Source: Flavobacteriaceae bacterium (GTDB lineage: Bacteria > Bacteroidota > Bacteroidia > Flavobacteriales > Flavobacteriaceae). Taken from it: 64,000 nucleotides of DNA. The first letter of the stretch is position 1. Each line of letters opens with the position of its first letter. Location of the stretch: positions 1 through 64,000 of the forward strand of contig JAFMFH010000002.1 of assembly GCA_017856235.1 (NCBI GenBank), read 5' to 3'. The translations under genes were made by a program, and so were the position numbers. Below the pieces are notes generated by a model. The model had not been told where the DNA came from. It did no database searches and worked only from the letters and a program-made list of their open reading frames with translations. This document shows positions 53,643 to 63,779 of this stretch, piece by piece.

Positions 53643-53650
53643 TAGATTTG
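53643..53650 (+). promoter_or_regulatory. -7 promoter box for rsgA-dtd
   Basis: TAGATTTG matches TAnnTTTG and ends 36 bp before the preferred rsgA ATG at 53687. The nearest TTTG (53615-53618) is 24 bp upstream, longer than usual. Confidence 0.4.
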
Positions 53651-53686
53651 TTAATATGATTAGGAAAAAATATATTGGTAGATAAT

Positions 53687-54634
53687 ATGTTAGAGGGTAA
53701 AGTATATAAATCAACAGGGAGTTGGTATCTAGTAAAATCAAATAATTTATTTTTTGAATGTAGAATAAAAGGTAAAATTAGACTCAAGGAAATTTCTACA
53801 ACAAATCCAATATCAGTTGGTGATAATGTAATATTTGAAATTGAAAATGAAAATAATGGTATTATTTCAGAAATTTTACCTAGATCAAATTATATAATTA
53901 GAAAATCAGTAAAACTTTCCAAACAGCATCATATAATTGCATCAAATATTGATTTATCAATACTAGTTATTACCCTCAATAATCCAATAACAACAAATAA
54001 TTTTATTGATAGATTTTTAGTTACCTGCAAGGCTTATAGCATTCCTGTAGTTTTAGCCTTTAATAAAATTGACACTTTCCAAGAAAATGAAAATGATCAA
54101 ATTAAAGAAATGATCCTTATGTATAATAAAATAGGATATAATTGTGACTTAATCTCAGCCAAATATGGGGATGGATTAGATAATTTAATTTTAAAAATGA
54201 AGAACAAAACCTGTATGATTTCTGGTCATAGTGGAGTTGGTAAATCCACTTTAATTAATTACATATCTCCAGGTCTAAGACTAAAGACAAAAGAAATATC
54301 TTCTTATCATAATCAAGGACAACATACAACAACCCATGCTGAAATGTTTGATCTAGATTCAAATATAAGGGTAATAGATACTCCAGGTATAAGAGGGTTT
54401 GGTCTTGTTGATATTTCAAAAAATGAAATTGGAGATTTTTTTCCAGAATTTTTTAAGGCAAAAGAGAAATGTAAATTTAAAAATTGTCTTCATGTAGATG
54501 AACCAAATTGTAACATAAAAAGTGAAATAACCAATGGTGAAATATTTGAATCAAGATATAACACTTATTTAGATATGTTAAAAGATCATAATATTTACAG
54601 AAAATCCGATGAAAGTAGTAATTCAAAGAGTTAG
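53687..54634 (+). CDS. rsgA: Ribosome small-subunit GTPase RsgA
   Basis: A 315-residue circularly permuted GTPase that helps 30S maturation. An OB-fold N-terminal domain (GKVYKSTGSWYLV) precedes permuted G motifs: FNKIDT (G4), SGHSGVGKSTLINYI (P-loop, G1), TTTHAEM and DTPGIRGFG (G3). The zinc domain ends with CKFKNCLHVDEPNC. The frame also allows a TTG at 53675, but ATG 53687 gives the normal start. It overlaps dtd by 26 bp. Confidence 0.94.
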   Translation: MLEGKVYKSTGSWYLVKSNNLFFECRIKGKIRLKEISTTNPISVGDNVIFEIENENNGIISEILPRSNYIIRKSVKLSKQHHIIASNIDLSILVITLNNPITTNNFIDRFLVTCKAYSIPVVLAFNKIDTFQENENDQIKEMILMYNKIGYNCDLISAKYGDGLDNLILKMKNKTCMISGHSGVGKSTLINYISPGLRLKTKEISSYHNQGQHTTTHAEMFDLDSNIRVIDTPGIRGFGLVDISKNEIGDFFPEFFKAKEKCKFKNCLHVDEPNCNIKSEITNGEIFESRYNTYLDMLKDHNIYRKSDESSNSKS

Positions 54635-55061
54635 TAAGTCTTCAGTTGAGATAAATAATAAGATTAAATCTGAAATTCAAAAAGGATTACTTGTTTTTAT
54701 AGGAATTGGTTTAGATGATAATAAACAAGATGTAGAATGGATAGTGAATAAAGTTTTAAACCTGAGAGTATTTAATGATTCAGAAGGAGTTATGAATAAA
54801 TCCTTATTGGATATTAATGGTGAATTAATTTTAATCTCTCAATTTACATTGTTAGCATTAACTAAGAAAGGAAACAGGCCATCTTATATAAAGTCTGCTA
54901 ATCATCAAACTGCAATTCCTCTTTATGAGTATTTTATTAAGACTTGTAAAGATCAGATTGATGATAAGGTAAAAACTGGATCTTTTGGTGCTGATATGAA
55001 AGTTTCACTTATTAATGATGGACCAGTAACAATAATAATTGATTCAAAAAATAAAGAGTAA
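54609..55061 (+). CDS. dtd: D-aminoacyl-tRNA deacylase
   Basis: A 150-residue enzyme that hydrolyses D-amino acids wrongly attached to tRNA. MKVVIQRVSKSSVEI is the family start, SQFTLLALTKKGNRPSYIKSA (about residue 77) is the first active-site motif, and SFGADMKVSLINDGPVTIII near the C-terminus carries the Gly-cisPro-like motif, here Gly-Pro in NDGPVT. Full length for the family. The start lies inside the rsgA 3' end. Confidence 0.94.
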   Translation: MKVVIQRVSKSSVEINNKIKSEIQKGLLVFIGIGLDDNKQDVEWIVNKVLNLRVFNDSEGVMNKSLLDINGELILISQFTLLALTKKGNRPSYIKSANHQTAIPLYEYFIKTCKDQIDDKVKTGSFGADMKVSLINDGPVTIIIDSKNKE

Positions 55062-55063
55062 TA

Positions 55064-56068
55064 TTACATTACAATTACTTCTTCTTCAAGTTCAATATCA
55101 AATTTATTAAAAACTGAGTCCTTAATTCTTTTAGCAAAATTTATAATTTCATTACCTGATGCATTACCTAAATTAATTATTACTAAAGGCTGATTCTTAT
55201 ATACTCCTACATTCTCATCATTAATTTTTTTAAAGCCACATTTATCAATTAACCATGCAGCTGGAACTTTAAAATAATTTGAATCAACTTTAAATAATGG
55301 AATTTCAGTAAATTTTTCTTTAAGTTTTTGAAATTTAGAAAAATCTATAATAGGATTCTTAAAAAAACTTCCACAATTACCAAATTGTTTTGGATCAGGA
55401 AGTTTTGAGTTCCTAATTTTAATTACTTCATTTGAAATCTTTTTTAAATCTAGGTTAAATTCAGAAAGATTATTCAAATCAGGGTAATCAATATTATATA
55501 AATGATTTGATTTTGTAAGATTAAATCTGACAGAAGTTATTATAAATTTATTCTTTAGTTTTTTTTTAAAAATGGATGATCTGTAAGTAAATTCACAATC
55601 TGACTTACTTAAGTTAACTCTATCAAGAGAGTCCGTCATTATACCTGAACAACTATCGAATACATCTTTTAACTCTACACCATAAGCACCTATGTTTTGA
55701 ATTGGAGAAGCACCAACATTACCAGGAATTAAAGACAAATTTTCAACACCTCCAAAATTTTTGTCCACTGCCCACTTAACAAATCTATGCCAGTTCATTC
55801 CAGCAGATACTTCAACTTGAACTTTGTCAGTACCTTCGTCTAAGATCTTTATACTTTCTTCTTTTAGATTAATAATAGTTCCTTGATAATGCTTTGTAAA
55901 TAGTATATTGCTTCCACCTCCAAGAATGAATAGATTGTTATTTAACTCTTTACTGTTTAATGCTTCTAAGAGATCATTAGTGTCATTAGACTCAACTAAC
56001 ACATCACAACTAGCATCTACATTAAATGTATTAAGCTTTTTTAATGAAGCATTTTTATTTACAATCAT
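55064..56068 (-). CDS. murB: UDP-N-acetylenolpyruvoylglucosamine reductase
   Basis: A 334-residue FAD enzyme that reduces UDP-GlcNAc enolpyruvate to UDP-MurNAc in peptidoglycan synthesis. LNTFNVDASCDVLVES, FILGGGSNILFT (FAD), LSLIPGNVGASPIQNIGAYGVEL, FTYRSSIFK and CGSFFKNPII give the type I MurB signature. Catalytic Ser is in GSFFKNP and the Glu in the C-terminal region. Followed in the same unit by nothing; it lies 3 bp after the upstream aminotransferase gene's stop. Confidence 0.94.
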   Translation of the reverse strand: MIVNKNASLKKLNTFNVDASCDVLVESNDTNDLLEALNSKELNNNLFILGGGSNILFTKHYQGTIINLKEESIKILDEGTDKVQVEVSAGMNWHRFVKWAVDKNFGGVENLSLIPGNVGASPIQNIGAYGVELKDVFDSCSGIMTDSLDRVNLSKSDCEFTYRSSIFKKKLKNKFIITSVRFNLTKSNHLYNIDYPDLNNLSEFNLDLKKISNEVIKIRNSKLPDPKQFGNCGSFFKNPIIDFSKFQKLKEKFTEIPLFKVDSNYFKVPAAWLIDKCGFKKINDENVGVYKNQPLVIINLGNASGNEIINFAKRIKDSVFNKFDIELEEEVIVM

Positions 56069-56071
56069 AAA

Positions 56072-57265
56072 CTATCCAATAAACTCTTTAAGACCTAGTT
56101 TAATAATCTTTATTGCATTTTTTAATTTTTCTGAATTTAGAACAAATGCAATTCTTAACTCATCTTTTCCGTAGTTTTCTGAACTATAAAAACCTGAGGC
56201 TGGAGATAGCATTACACTTTGATTTTTATATGAAAAATCTGTCAAAAGAAACTTTGCAAAATCTTCTGAATTTTCAATTGGTAACTTTATAATTGAATAA
56301 AATGCACCCATTGGATTAGAAAATTTAATATTATCAATTTGACTTAATTCATTAATAACAACTTCTCTTCTTTTGGAGTATTCCATTATTACATTTTCTA
56401 TGTAGTCCTCTCTTGAATTTTTTATAGCATGATTCGCAGCAATTAATGCTAAAGTAGGAGGAGATAATCTAGTAAGAGCAAATTTTAAACAAGTCTGAAT
56501 AAATTCAGAGTTTTTAGATACAATAAATCCAACTCGAGCACCACATAGACTATATCTTTTAGAAACTGAATCAATTAAAATAGCATTCTCCCAAAATTTT
56601 TCATCTTCTAGAATTGAAAAATGCTTAGTATCTGAATAAATAAACTCTCTATAAACCTCATCAACAACTATAAATAAATCATTTTTTTTTGCAAGATTAG
56701 CTATGTTTATTATTTCCTCTTTAGAGTAGACATATCCAGTTGGATTACAAGGATTACATAATAAAATTGCTTTTGTTTTACTATTAATCTTCTTTTCAAA
56801 TTCATTAATTGGTGGTAAAGCAAAATTATCTTCAATTTTTGATGTAATTGGAATAACATTAATATTAGAAGCTAATGCGAAACCATTGTAATTTGCATAA
56901 AAAGGCTCAGGAATAATTACCTCATCACCTGGATCACAAATAGAATTCATTGTAAATGAAAGGGCTTCGCTAGCACCAACAGTAGTTATAATGTCATCAG
57001 GAGAAACATATATATTATGCTTTTTGTAATAATTGCAAACATTGTTTCTAAATTCAAGTGATCCTTGAGAATATTCATATTTTAATAAATCTAAATCGGC
57101 TTCCTTAACTGCATTAAGACATTCAACTGGAGATTTTATATCAGGCTGACCAATATTTAAGTAAAGAATCTCAATCCCTCTTTTTTTTGCATCATCAGCA
57201 TATGGTACAAGTTTTCTAATTGGTGAAGGAGGTATCTTATTACCTTTTTTTGATATTGATGGCAT
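56072..57265 (-). CDS. Class I/II pyridoxal phosphate aminotransferase
   Basis: A 397-residue fold-type I PLP enzyme. LYLNIGQPDIKSP is the start of the aspartate aminotransferase-like group, with YEYSQGSLEFRNNVCNYY, TVGASEALSFTMN, EPFYANYNGFA, LLCNPCNPTGYVYSKEEI and VVDEVYREFIY. The Schiff-base lysine is in IDSVSKRYSLCGARVGFIV (about residue 235). It could be a second aromatic or aspartate aminotransferase beside the one at 39 kb; substrate not visible. Cotranscribed with murB. Confidence 0.88.
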   Translation of the reverse strand: MPSISKKGNKIPPSPIRKLVPYADDAKKRGIEILYLNIGQPDIKSPVECLNAVKEADLDLLKYEYSQGSLEFRNNVCNYYKKHNIYVSPDDIITTVGASEALSFTMNSICDPGDEVIIPEPFYANYNGFALASNINVIPITSKIEDNFALPPINEFEKKINSKTKAILLCNPCNPTGYVYSKEEIINIANLAKKNDLFIVVDEVYREFIYSDTKHFSILEDEKFWENAILIDSVSKRYSLCGARVGFIVSKNSEFIQTCLKFALTRLSPPTLALIAANHAIKNSREDYIENVIMEYSKRREVVINELSQIDNIKFSNPMGAFYSIIKLPIENSEDFAKFLLTDFSYKNQSVMLSPASGFYSSENYGKDELRIAFVLNSEKLKNAIKIIKLGLKEFIG

Positions 57266-57279
57266 TTATTTAACTTAAT

Positions 57280-57312
57280 TTTGTAAATATACTTCAAGGT
57301 ATGTTATTTTTG
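57280..57312 (+). promoter_or_regulatory. Promoter for valS
   Basis: TTTG (57280-57283), a 21-bp spacer and TATTTTTG (57305-57312), an exact -7 box. It ends 26 bp before the valS ATG. Confidence 0.5.
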
Positions 57313-57338
57313 TTTTACTTTAAAATTTTTATCATCTG

Positions 57339-59963
57339 ATGCCAATTCCTTCCAAATTTGAACATATTGAAATTGAAAAGAAATGGTATTCATATTGGAT
57401 GAAAAACAATCTTTTTAAATCTACTCCTAATGATAAAGAACCATTTACAATCGTTATACCTCCTCCAAATGTTACTGGACTTCTTCATATGGGTCACATG
57501 CTTAACAACACTATCCAAGATATATTAGTTAGGAGGGCTAGAATGTTAGGCAAAAATGCATGCTGGGTTCCTGGTACTGATCATGCATCAATTGCAACTG
57601 AGGCAAAAGTTGTTGAAAATTTAAAGGAAAAAGGAATAGATAAGTTAGATATTTCTAGGGATGAATTTTTAAAATATGCATGGGAGTGGACTCAAAAATA
57701 TGGAGGCGGAATACTTGAACAATTAAAAATGTTAGGATGTTCATGTGATTGGGATAGAACTAAGTTTACTTTGGATGATGAAATGTATGAATCTGTTTTA
57801 ATTGCATTTAAAATTCTTCATGATAAAGGATTAATTTATAGAGGATACAGAATGATTAATTGGGACCCAGAGGCAAAAACTACTGTTTCTGATGAGGAAG
57901 TAAATTATGTTGAGGAACAATCAAATTTATACTATCTAAAATATAAAATCTTAGATTCAGATCAAGAGTTGATTATCGCAACGACAAGACCAGAAACTAT
58001 ATTTGGTGATACTGCAGTATGTGTTAATCCTAAAGATAAAAGATATAAATCTATAATTGGTAAACAAGCTATTGTTCCAATTTGTAATAGAAAAGTACCA
58101 GTAATTGCTGATCCCTATGTTGATGTTGAGTTTGGAACAGGATGTCTTAAGGTAACCCCTGCTCATGATATAAATGATTATAATTTAGGAAAAAAACATA
58201 ACCTTGATACTATAGATATTTTTGATACAAACGCTAACCTTAATGAACATGGACTTCATTATGAAGGCAAAAATAGATTTGTTGTCAGAAATGAAATGGA
58301 AGATGAGCTTATTAAAAATAAATTATTAATTAAAAAAGAAAATTATGTCCATAATGTTGGGAGATCAGAAAGAACAAATTCTGTGGTTGAGCCCAAAATT
58401 TCAAAACAATGGTTTTTAAAGATGGCTGATATAACTAAGCCAGCTATTAAAAATGTATTACAAAATGAAGACATAAAGTTTTTTCCTAATAAATTTAAAT
58501 CAACATATAAGTATTGGCTTGAAAATATAAAAGACTGGAATATTTCAAGACAACTATCTTGGGGTCATCAAATTCCAGTATTTTATTATGGTAACGATGA
58601 TGAATATATAGTTGCTACTACAAAAGAAAAAGCTTTAAAAATAGCAAATGAAGACTTAAAATTAAATTTAAAAGATTCAGATCTTAGTCAAGATCAAGAT
58701 GTGCTTGATACCTGGTTCTCTTCTTGGTTATGGCCAATCTCTGTATTTGATGGAATTAGAAATCCTGATAATGAAGAAATCAAATATTATTATCCTACAC
58801 AAGATTTGGTTACAGGTCCTGATATAATCTTTTTTTGGGTTGCAAGAATGATAATTTCAGGTTATGAATTTAGAGACGAAAAACCATTTTCTAATGTATA
58901 CTTTACTGGAATTGTTAGAGATAAACTTAAAAGAAAAATGTCTAAACAACTTGGCAACTCACCTGATGCTATTAAATTGATTGAAGAATATGGTGCAGAT
59001 TCTGTAAGAGTCGGTTTAATGCTAAGCTCAGCTGCTGGTAATGATCTCTTGTTTGATGAATCATTGTGTCAGCAAGGTAAAAATTTTACAAATAAACTCT
59101 GGAATGCATTGAGACTTGTTGATGGTTGGGATACTGACTTACAAATTAAACAGCCTAAAGTTAATGAACTAGCAATAAATTGGTACAGAAATAAATTCAA
59201 CAATACTTTAGAGTCTATAGATAGTAACTTTGAAAGTTACAGGATTTCAGATGTTTTAATGTCTTCATATAAATTGATATGGGATGACTTTTGTTCATGG
59301 TTATTAGAAATATTAAAACCTGAATATGGAAAGAAAATTGACCAGAAGTCAAAGTTTGATTTAATTGAATTATTTATTAAAAATTTGAAAATTATCCATC
59401 CATTCATGCCTTTTCTCTCAGAAGAAATATATCATAATCTTGAGGGCAAAGCCTCTAAACCAATAACAATAAGTTCATGGCCAAATAAGGAAGAATATGA
59501 TATACAGCTGATTAATAATTTTGAAATTACAAAAGAAATTATTTCACAAATAAGAAATTATAAAAAGGAAAAAAATATTCCTTTTAAAACATCAATTAAA
59601 TTATACTGCATTCCATCTAATAAACCAATTGATAATATTGATGTTATAAAAAAAATTGGATTTGTCGAGGATATAATTGAATCTGAAAAAGCTGACTTTG
59701 CTTTAGTTAAATCTTTTATAATAAAAAATTATGAGTTTTTTATTCCACTGGATGAAGGTTTTGATAAAGATTCTGAAATAAAGAAATTAAATAAAGAACT
59801 TGAATATAATATTGGTTTTCTTAAGTCTGTAGGTAGTAAATTAAAAAACAAAAATTTTATAAGTAATGCACCTAAAGAAATTATAGATAAGGAAAAGCAA
59901 AAAATTATTGATACAGAACAAAAGATAAAATCTTTAAAAAAGTCAATTTCAGAACTTTCCTAA
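57339..59963 (+). CDS. valS: Valyl-tRNA synthetase
   Basis: An 874-residue class I aminoacyl-tRNA synthetase. The HIGH-type motif is PPPNVTGLLHMGHML (residues about 41-55), the CP1 editing domain contains ATTRPETIFGDTAV and GTGCLKVTPAHDINDY, and the KMSKS loop is KRKMSKQLGNSPD (about residue 530). The C-terminal coiled coil ends with ELEYNIGFLKSVGSKL...FISNAPKEIIDKEKQK, which is specific to ValS. The 3' end overlaps convergent psd by 15 bp. Confidence 0.97.
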   Translation: MPIPSKFEHIEIEKKWYSYWMKNNLFKSTPNDKEPFTIVIPPPNVTGLLHMGHMLNNTIQDILVRRARMLGKNACWVPGTDHASIATEAKVVENLKEKGIDKLDISRDEFLKYAWEWTQKYGGGILEQLKMLGCSCDWDRTKFTLDDEMYESVLIAFKILHDKGLIYRGYRMINWDPEAKTTVSDEEVNYVEEQSNLYYLKYKILDSDQELIIATTRPETIFGDTAVCVNPKDKRYKSIIGKQAIVPICNRKVPVIADPYVDVEFGTGCLKVTPAHDINDYNLGKKHNLDTIDIFDTNANLNEHGLHYEGKNRFVVRNEMEDELIKNKLLIKKENYVHNVGRSERTNSVVEPKISKQWFLKMADITKPAIKNVLQNEDIKFFPNKFKSTYKYWLENIKDWNISRQLSWGHQIPVFYYGNDDEYIVATTKEKALKIANEDLKLNLKDSDLSQDQDVLDTWFSSWLWPISVFDGIRNPDNEEIKYYYPTQDLVTGPDIIFFWVARMIISGYEFRDEKPFSNVYFTGIVRDKLKRKMSKQLGNSPDAIKLIEEYGADSVRVGLMLSSAAGNDLLFDESLCQQGKNFTNKLWNALRLVDGWDTDLQIKQPKVNELAINWYRNKFNNTLESIDSNFESYRISDVLMSSYKLIWDDFCSWLLEILKPEYGKKIDQKSKFDLIELFIKNLKIIHPFMPFLSEEIYHNLEGKASKPITISSWPNKEEYDIQLINNFEITKEIISQIRNYKKEKNIPFKTSIKLYCIPSNKPIDNIDVIKKIGFVEDIIESEKADFALVKSFIIKNYEFFIPLDEGFDKDSEIKKLNKELEYNIGFLKSVGSKLKNKNFISNAPKEIIDKEKQKIIDTEQKIKSLKKSISELS

Positions 59964-60611
59964 CTTGGCTATTTCCGAAATTCCTCCAATAACTTTATCC
60001 CCTTCCTTAACAAGAAGTTGTGATTTCAATGGGAGAAATAGGTCAACTCTTGATCCAAACTTTATAAAGCCTGAGTCCTCACCTTGAACTACCATTAAGC
60101 CTTCATTTGCATAATTAACTATTCTCCTTGCAACCATTCCAGCAATCTGTCTATACATAATATTTCCAAAATTTTTATTTTTTATTACTATAGTTGTTCT
60201 TTCATTTTTATCAGAAGATTTTGGATGCCAAGCTACCAAATATTTACCATGATGATGTTTTGAGTATAATACTTCGCCAGATACAGGATATCTGTTGACG
60301 TGAACATCAAATGGGGATAGAAAAATAGATATTTGTAATTTATTTTCTTTAAAATACTCATTTTCAAATGTCTGCTGAATATTGACTACCTTACCATCAG
60401 CAGGACTTATGATATGATCATTCTTTTTATTTATGTTTCTTTTTGGGTTTCTGAAAAACCATAATATTAATAGTAAAAGAACTAGTGCACTAGTTTGAAG
60501 AAGACTTTTTATAGTTGATGGTTCTTTAAAAAGAACTTCTAAAATAATAACGTCTATAGACACAACTATGAAAAAAAGAATTATAATATTAAAGCCTTCC
60601 TTATGAAACAT
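59949..60611 (-). CDS. psd: Phosphatidylserine decarboxylase (short archaeal/bacteroidete type)
   Basis: A 220-residue membrane-anchored proenzyme that makes phosphatidylethanolamine. Two N-terminal hydrophobic segments (about residues 8-25 and 36-52) are followed by HIISPADGKVVNIQQ and ISIFLSPFDVHVNRYPVSGEVLYSKHHHGKYLVAWHPKSSDKNERTT. The self-cleavage and pyruvoyl site is FIKFGSRVDLFLP (Ser in GSR). It overlaps cdsA by one base, and together they take phosphatidic acid toward PE. A phosphatidylserine synthase is not in the window. Confidence 0.93.
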   Translation of the reverse strand: MFHKEGFNIIILFFIVVSIDVIILEVLFKEPSTIKSLLQTSALVLLLLILWFFRNPKRNINKKNDHIISPADGKVVNIQQTFENEYFKENKLQISIFLSPFDVHVNRYPVSGEVLYSKHHHGKYLVAWHPKSSDKNERTTIVIKNKNFGNIMYRQIAGMVARRIVNYANEGLMVVQGEDSGFIKFGSRVDLFLPLKSQLLVKEGDKVIGGISEIAKLGKF

Positions 60612-61267
60612 TATAAAATGCTTATTATTAGAACAATAAAGGAATTACCAATTGCACTATCTAATCTATCAAATAAGCCTCCGTGTCCAGGTATTAAATT
60701 TCCACTATCTTTTACACCAGCTTTTCTCTTAATTTTGGATTGAACAATATCTCCAAAAAGTCCAAAAATTGGTATAATAAATCCAAGCACTATAGTTTTC
60801 CAGAAAGGGAATATTTCTTGTATAAAATTAAATGAAACATAACTGAATAAAACTGAACAAAATAATCCACCAATAAAACCCTCCCATGTCTTATTTGGTG
60901 AAGCTTCAATTTTTAAGTTAGTCCTACCAAATAGTGATCCAAAAAAATAGGACATTGTATCACTTATCCAAATCAAAATAAAAATTAATAAGATTATAAA
61001 TGGATTGTATATGTTGTCACCACTAAATGGAATATAAATCAATGCTATCATTGATGCTAAAACATATATAGGGGGAATAATAGGATGATTATACCTATAT
61101 CCTTTAGATTTGATTTTTTGATAAAGTGTATAAGCCTCATACGTAGAAATAATTGTAAAAATTGAAAAAACAGCTATGAATGTTTCCATACTAATAACTA
61201 TTGATGTAAAAACAATTACTATATAAAGAATTCCACTAATTAATCTTGGAAGGAAATTAATCATCAC
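60611..61267 (-). CDS. cdsA: Phosphatidate cytidylyltransferase
   Basis: A 218-residue integral membrane enzyme that makes CDP-diacylglycerol. Six or so helices precede the C-terminal signature SPNKTWEGFIGG and FGDIVQSKIKRKAGVKDSGNLIPGHGGLFDRLDS (about residues 170-205), which is the CDS active site. It is shorter than the about 270-residue enterobacterial form but matches Bacteroidota enzymes. The start overlaps the LUD-domain gene by 11 bp; ATG 61264 is an alternative. Confidence 0.94.
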   Translation of the reverse strand: MMINFLPRLISGILYIVIVFTSIVISMETFIAVFSIFTIISTYEAYTLYQKIKSKGYRYNHPIIPPIYVLASMIALIYIPFSGDNIYNPFIILLIFILIWISDTMSYFFGSLFGRTNLKIEASPNKTWEGFIGGLFCSVLFSYVSFNFIQEIFPFWKTIVLGFIIPIFGLFGDIVQSKIKRKAGVKDSGNLIPGHGGLFDRLDSAIGNSFIVLIISIL

Positions 61268-61838
61268 TTAAAATAAGGTAGATATCTTTGGCACTATTGC
61301 CGTAAGCTAAAAAACTATCTTCATTAAGCTTATTTTTAACTACTATAGTTGTAATATTTGATGGATAATTTGTTTTATACTTATTTTTAAGCTTGGACAT
61401 ACCTTCGCTTAAATCTGATACAAATTGATCCATACGAGCTAATATTATTACAACTGGAGGAAGATTATCTATCCGATTATTTTTAATTTGTTTATTACAA
61501 ATCAAGATTCTTCCTGAATTTGAAAGTAAAAATTCACATCCAGTAACCAGTGCTTTAACTTTTTCATTATCAATATTTCGAATTAACCTTATATCAAGAT
61601 TTTTTGATATAGAAGAATCAAGTGAGCAAACATTATCTATTTTCCAATTATTTTCTAAGATTATCTTTTCAAAGATTTCTTTTGTGGAATTTTGATGATC
61701 TAGATAGATAAATCTTCCACCTGAGTCAGTAAAATTTTTTGCAAAAATTAAATCTAGAGAAGATTCATTTGATATAGATATATCCTCAGGCTCCAGGTTC
61801 TTATTTTTATTAGTTTTAAAAAAGTTCCAAAAGCTCAA
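61257..61838 (-). CDS. LUD-domain (LutC-like) protein
   Basis: A 193-residue protein related to the LUD/YkgG family. CEFLLSNSGRILI (about residues 105-117) with LPPVVIILARMDQFVSDLSEGM covers the characteristic nucleotide-like fold, although the full lactate-utilisation motif SAGSGP is not conserved. No partner lutA or lutB genes are nearby; the placement between ftsH and cdsA is shared by many Bacteroidota (recollection). Function in this context is unknown. Confidence 0.78.
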   Translation of the reverse strand: MSFWNFFKTNKNKNLEPEDISISNESSLDLIFAKNFTDSGGRFIYLDHQNSTKEIFEKIILENNWKIDNVCSLDSSISKNLDIRLIRNIDNEKVKALVTGCEFLLSNSGRILICNKQIKNNRIDNLPPVVIILARMDQFVSDLSEGMSKLKNKYKTNYPSNITTIVVKNKLNEDSFLAYGNSAKDIYLILSDD

Positions 61839-61843
61839 AATAA

Positions 61844-63778
61844 TTATTTTTTATTATCATCCTGTTCATCCTTTTTAAAAGGTCTTTCCCCAAGAATTTT
61901 AACAAGATCCTCTTTAAAGATTACCTCTTTTTCTAATAATCTTTTTGCAAGTTCTGATAATTTATTTTTATTCTTACTAATAATATCACAAGCTCTTTTA
62001 TATTGTTTTTCAATAATTAGTGATATTTCTTGATCAATCTTATTTGCAGTTTCTTCAGAGTATGGCTTAGTAAAATTATAATCAGACTGACCACTTGAAT
62101 CATAGTATGTTATGTTACCTATCTTATCACTTAATCCATATACAGAGACTATTGCTCTTGCTTGTTTAGTAACTTTTTCTAAATCACTTAAAGCTCCTGT
62201 TGATATTTTATTAAAAATAATCTTTTCTGCAGCTCTTCCGCCTAGTGTAGCACACATTTCGTCAAGCATTTGTTCAGTCCTAACAATCATTCTTTCCTCT
62301 GGTAAGTACCATGCAGCTCCTAGAGATTGGCCTCTTGGAACTATTGTTACTTTAACAAGAGGAGCTGCATGTTCAAGAAGCCAGCTTACAATTGCATGTC
62401 CTGCCTCATGAAAAGCAATTGTATTCTTTTCTTCCTTTGTAATTATTTTATTCTTTTTTTCTAAACCTCCTACAATCCTATCAACTGCATCAAGGAAATC
62501 TTGTTTACCAACAGATTTTTTATTGTTTCTTGCAGCTATTAATGCAGCTTCATTACATACGTTTGCTATATCTGCACCAGAAAATCCAGGAGTTTGTTTT
62601 GCTAAAAATTCAATATCTAGAGTTCTACTCTTTTTTAATGGCTTCAAGTGAACCTGAAAAATTTCTTTTCTTTCATTCAAATCAGGAAGATCTACAAAGA
62701 TTTGTCTATCAAACCTTCCAGCTCTCATTAATGCTTTATCAAGAACATCAGCTCTATTAGTAGCTGCAATAACTATAACATTAGTGTCTGTTCCAAAACC
62801 ATCCATTTCCGTTAAAAGTTGATTAAGAGTGTTTTCTCTTTCATCATTAGATCCAGTAATATTATTTCTTCCCCTAGCCCTTCCTATAGCATCTATTTCA
62901 TCAATAAAAATTATTGATGGAGATTTATCTTTTGCTTGCTTAAATAGATCTCTAACCCTTGAAGCTCCAACTCCGACAAACATTTCAACAAAATCAGAAC
63001 CTGAAAGAGAAAAGAAAGGAACTTTTGCTTCACCGGCTACTGCTTTTGCAAGAAGAGTTTTTCCAGTTCCTGGTGCACCTACTAATAGAGCTCCTTTTGG
63101 AATTTTACCACCTAAAATAGTATATTTATCTGGATACTTTAAAAAATCAACTATCTCTTGAACTTCTTCCTTAGCACCTTCAAGTCCAGCTACATCCTTA
63201 AATGTTGTCTTTACTTGAGTATTCTGATCAAATAGTTTTGCTTTCGATTTGCCAATATTAAAAATTTGCCCACCTGCACCTCCAGCACCACCAGACATTC
63301 TTCTCATTAAAAAAATCCATACTCCAATTATTATAATAATTGGTAGAAATCCTAAAAGAACATCAAGCCATCTATTCTCCATTGTCATAAATTCTATTGA
63401 GAAATCTAGATCTTGCGTCTGTTTAATTTGTTGAAGATTAGTTTCAAATAACTCTGGAGTACCAATTTCAAATTGGTAGTGAGGACCAGCTAAATTGTCT
63501 TGTCCTAAAAAGTTTTTTGATCTTGCTCTTTTATGGATGTCCTTTTCAAGAGCATTTTCATTTAATGTTACTCGGGCATATCTTTGATTAATTATGGTAA
63601 CTCTCTCTACATCTCCATTTCTAAGATAATTTTCAAAAGATGAGATATCAGTTGGTTGAGTATTTTGAATACCATTATCTCCTCCAAGAAGACCAATACT
63701 TATAATAAAAAAAACAATAGAGGCGTAGAACCAGTATATATTAATCTTAGATTTATTTTTATTTTTTTTGTTTGCCAT
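61844..63778 (-). CDS. ftsH: ATP-dependent zinc metalloprotease FtsH
   Basis: A 644-residue membrane AAA+ protease. Two transmembrane segments (about residues 14-30 and 143-161) flank the periplasmic domain. Walker A is [13 protein letters not shown], Walker B is [11 protein letters not shown], the second region of homology is [20 protein letters not shown], and the zinc site is [10 protein letters not shown] with a later Asp in GALSDLEK. Length is normal. It precedes LUD-cdsA-psd and follows rsfS by 1 bp, on the same strand. Confidence 0.96.
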   Translation of the reverse strand: MANKKNKNKSKINIYWFYASIVFFIISIGLLGGDNGIQNTQPTDISSFENYLRNGDVERVTIINQRYARVTLNENALEKDIHKRARSKNFLGQDNLAGPHYQFEIGTPELFETNLQQIKQTQDLDFSIEFMTMENRWLDVLLGFLPIIIIIGVWIFLMRRMSGGAGGAGGQIFNIGKSKAKLFDQNTQVKTTFKDVAGLEGAKEEVQEIVDFLKYPDKYTILGGKIPKGALLVGAPGTGKTLLAKAVAGEAKVPFFSLSGSDFVEMFVGVGASRVRDLFKQAKDKSPSIIFIDEIDAIGRARGRNNITGSNDERENTLNQLLTEMDGFGTDTNVIVIAATNRADVLDKALMRAGRFDRQIFVDLPDLNERKEIFQVHLKPLKKSRTLDIEFLAKQTPGFSGADIANVCNEAALIAARNNKKSVGKQDFLDAVDRIVGGLEKKNKIITKEEKNTIAFHEAGHAIVSWLLEHAAPLVKVTIVPRGQSLGAAWYLPEERMIVRTEQMLDEMCATLGGRAAEKIIFNKISTGALSDLEKVTKQARAIVSVYGLSDKIGNITYYDSSGQSDYNFTKPYSEETANKIDQEISLIIEKQYKRACDIISKNKNKLSELAKRLLEKEVIFKEDLVKILGERPFKKDEQDDNKK

Positions 63779-63779
63779 T

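Noticed and set aside
62829-63161. 110-codon ORF antisense to ftsH
   Set aside because: Opposite the AAA+ core of ftsH; the open frame is explained by codon bias of that region.
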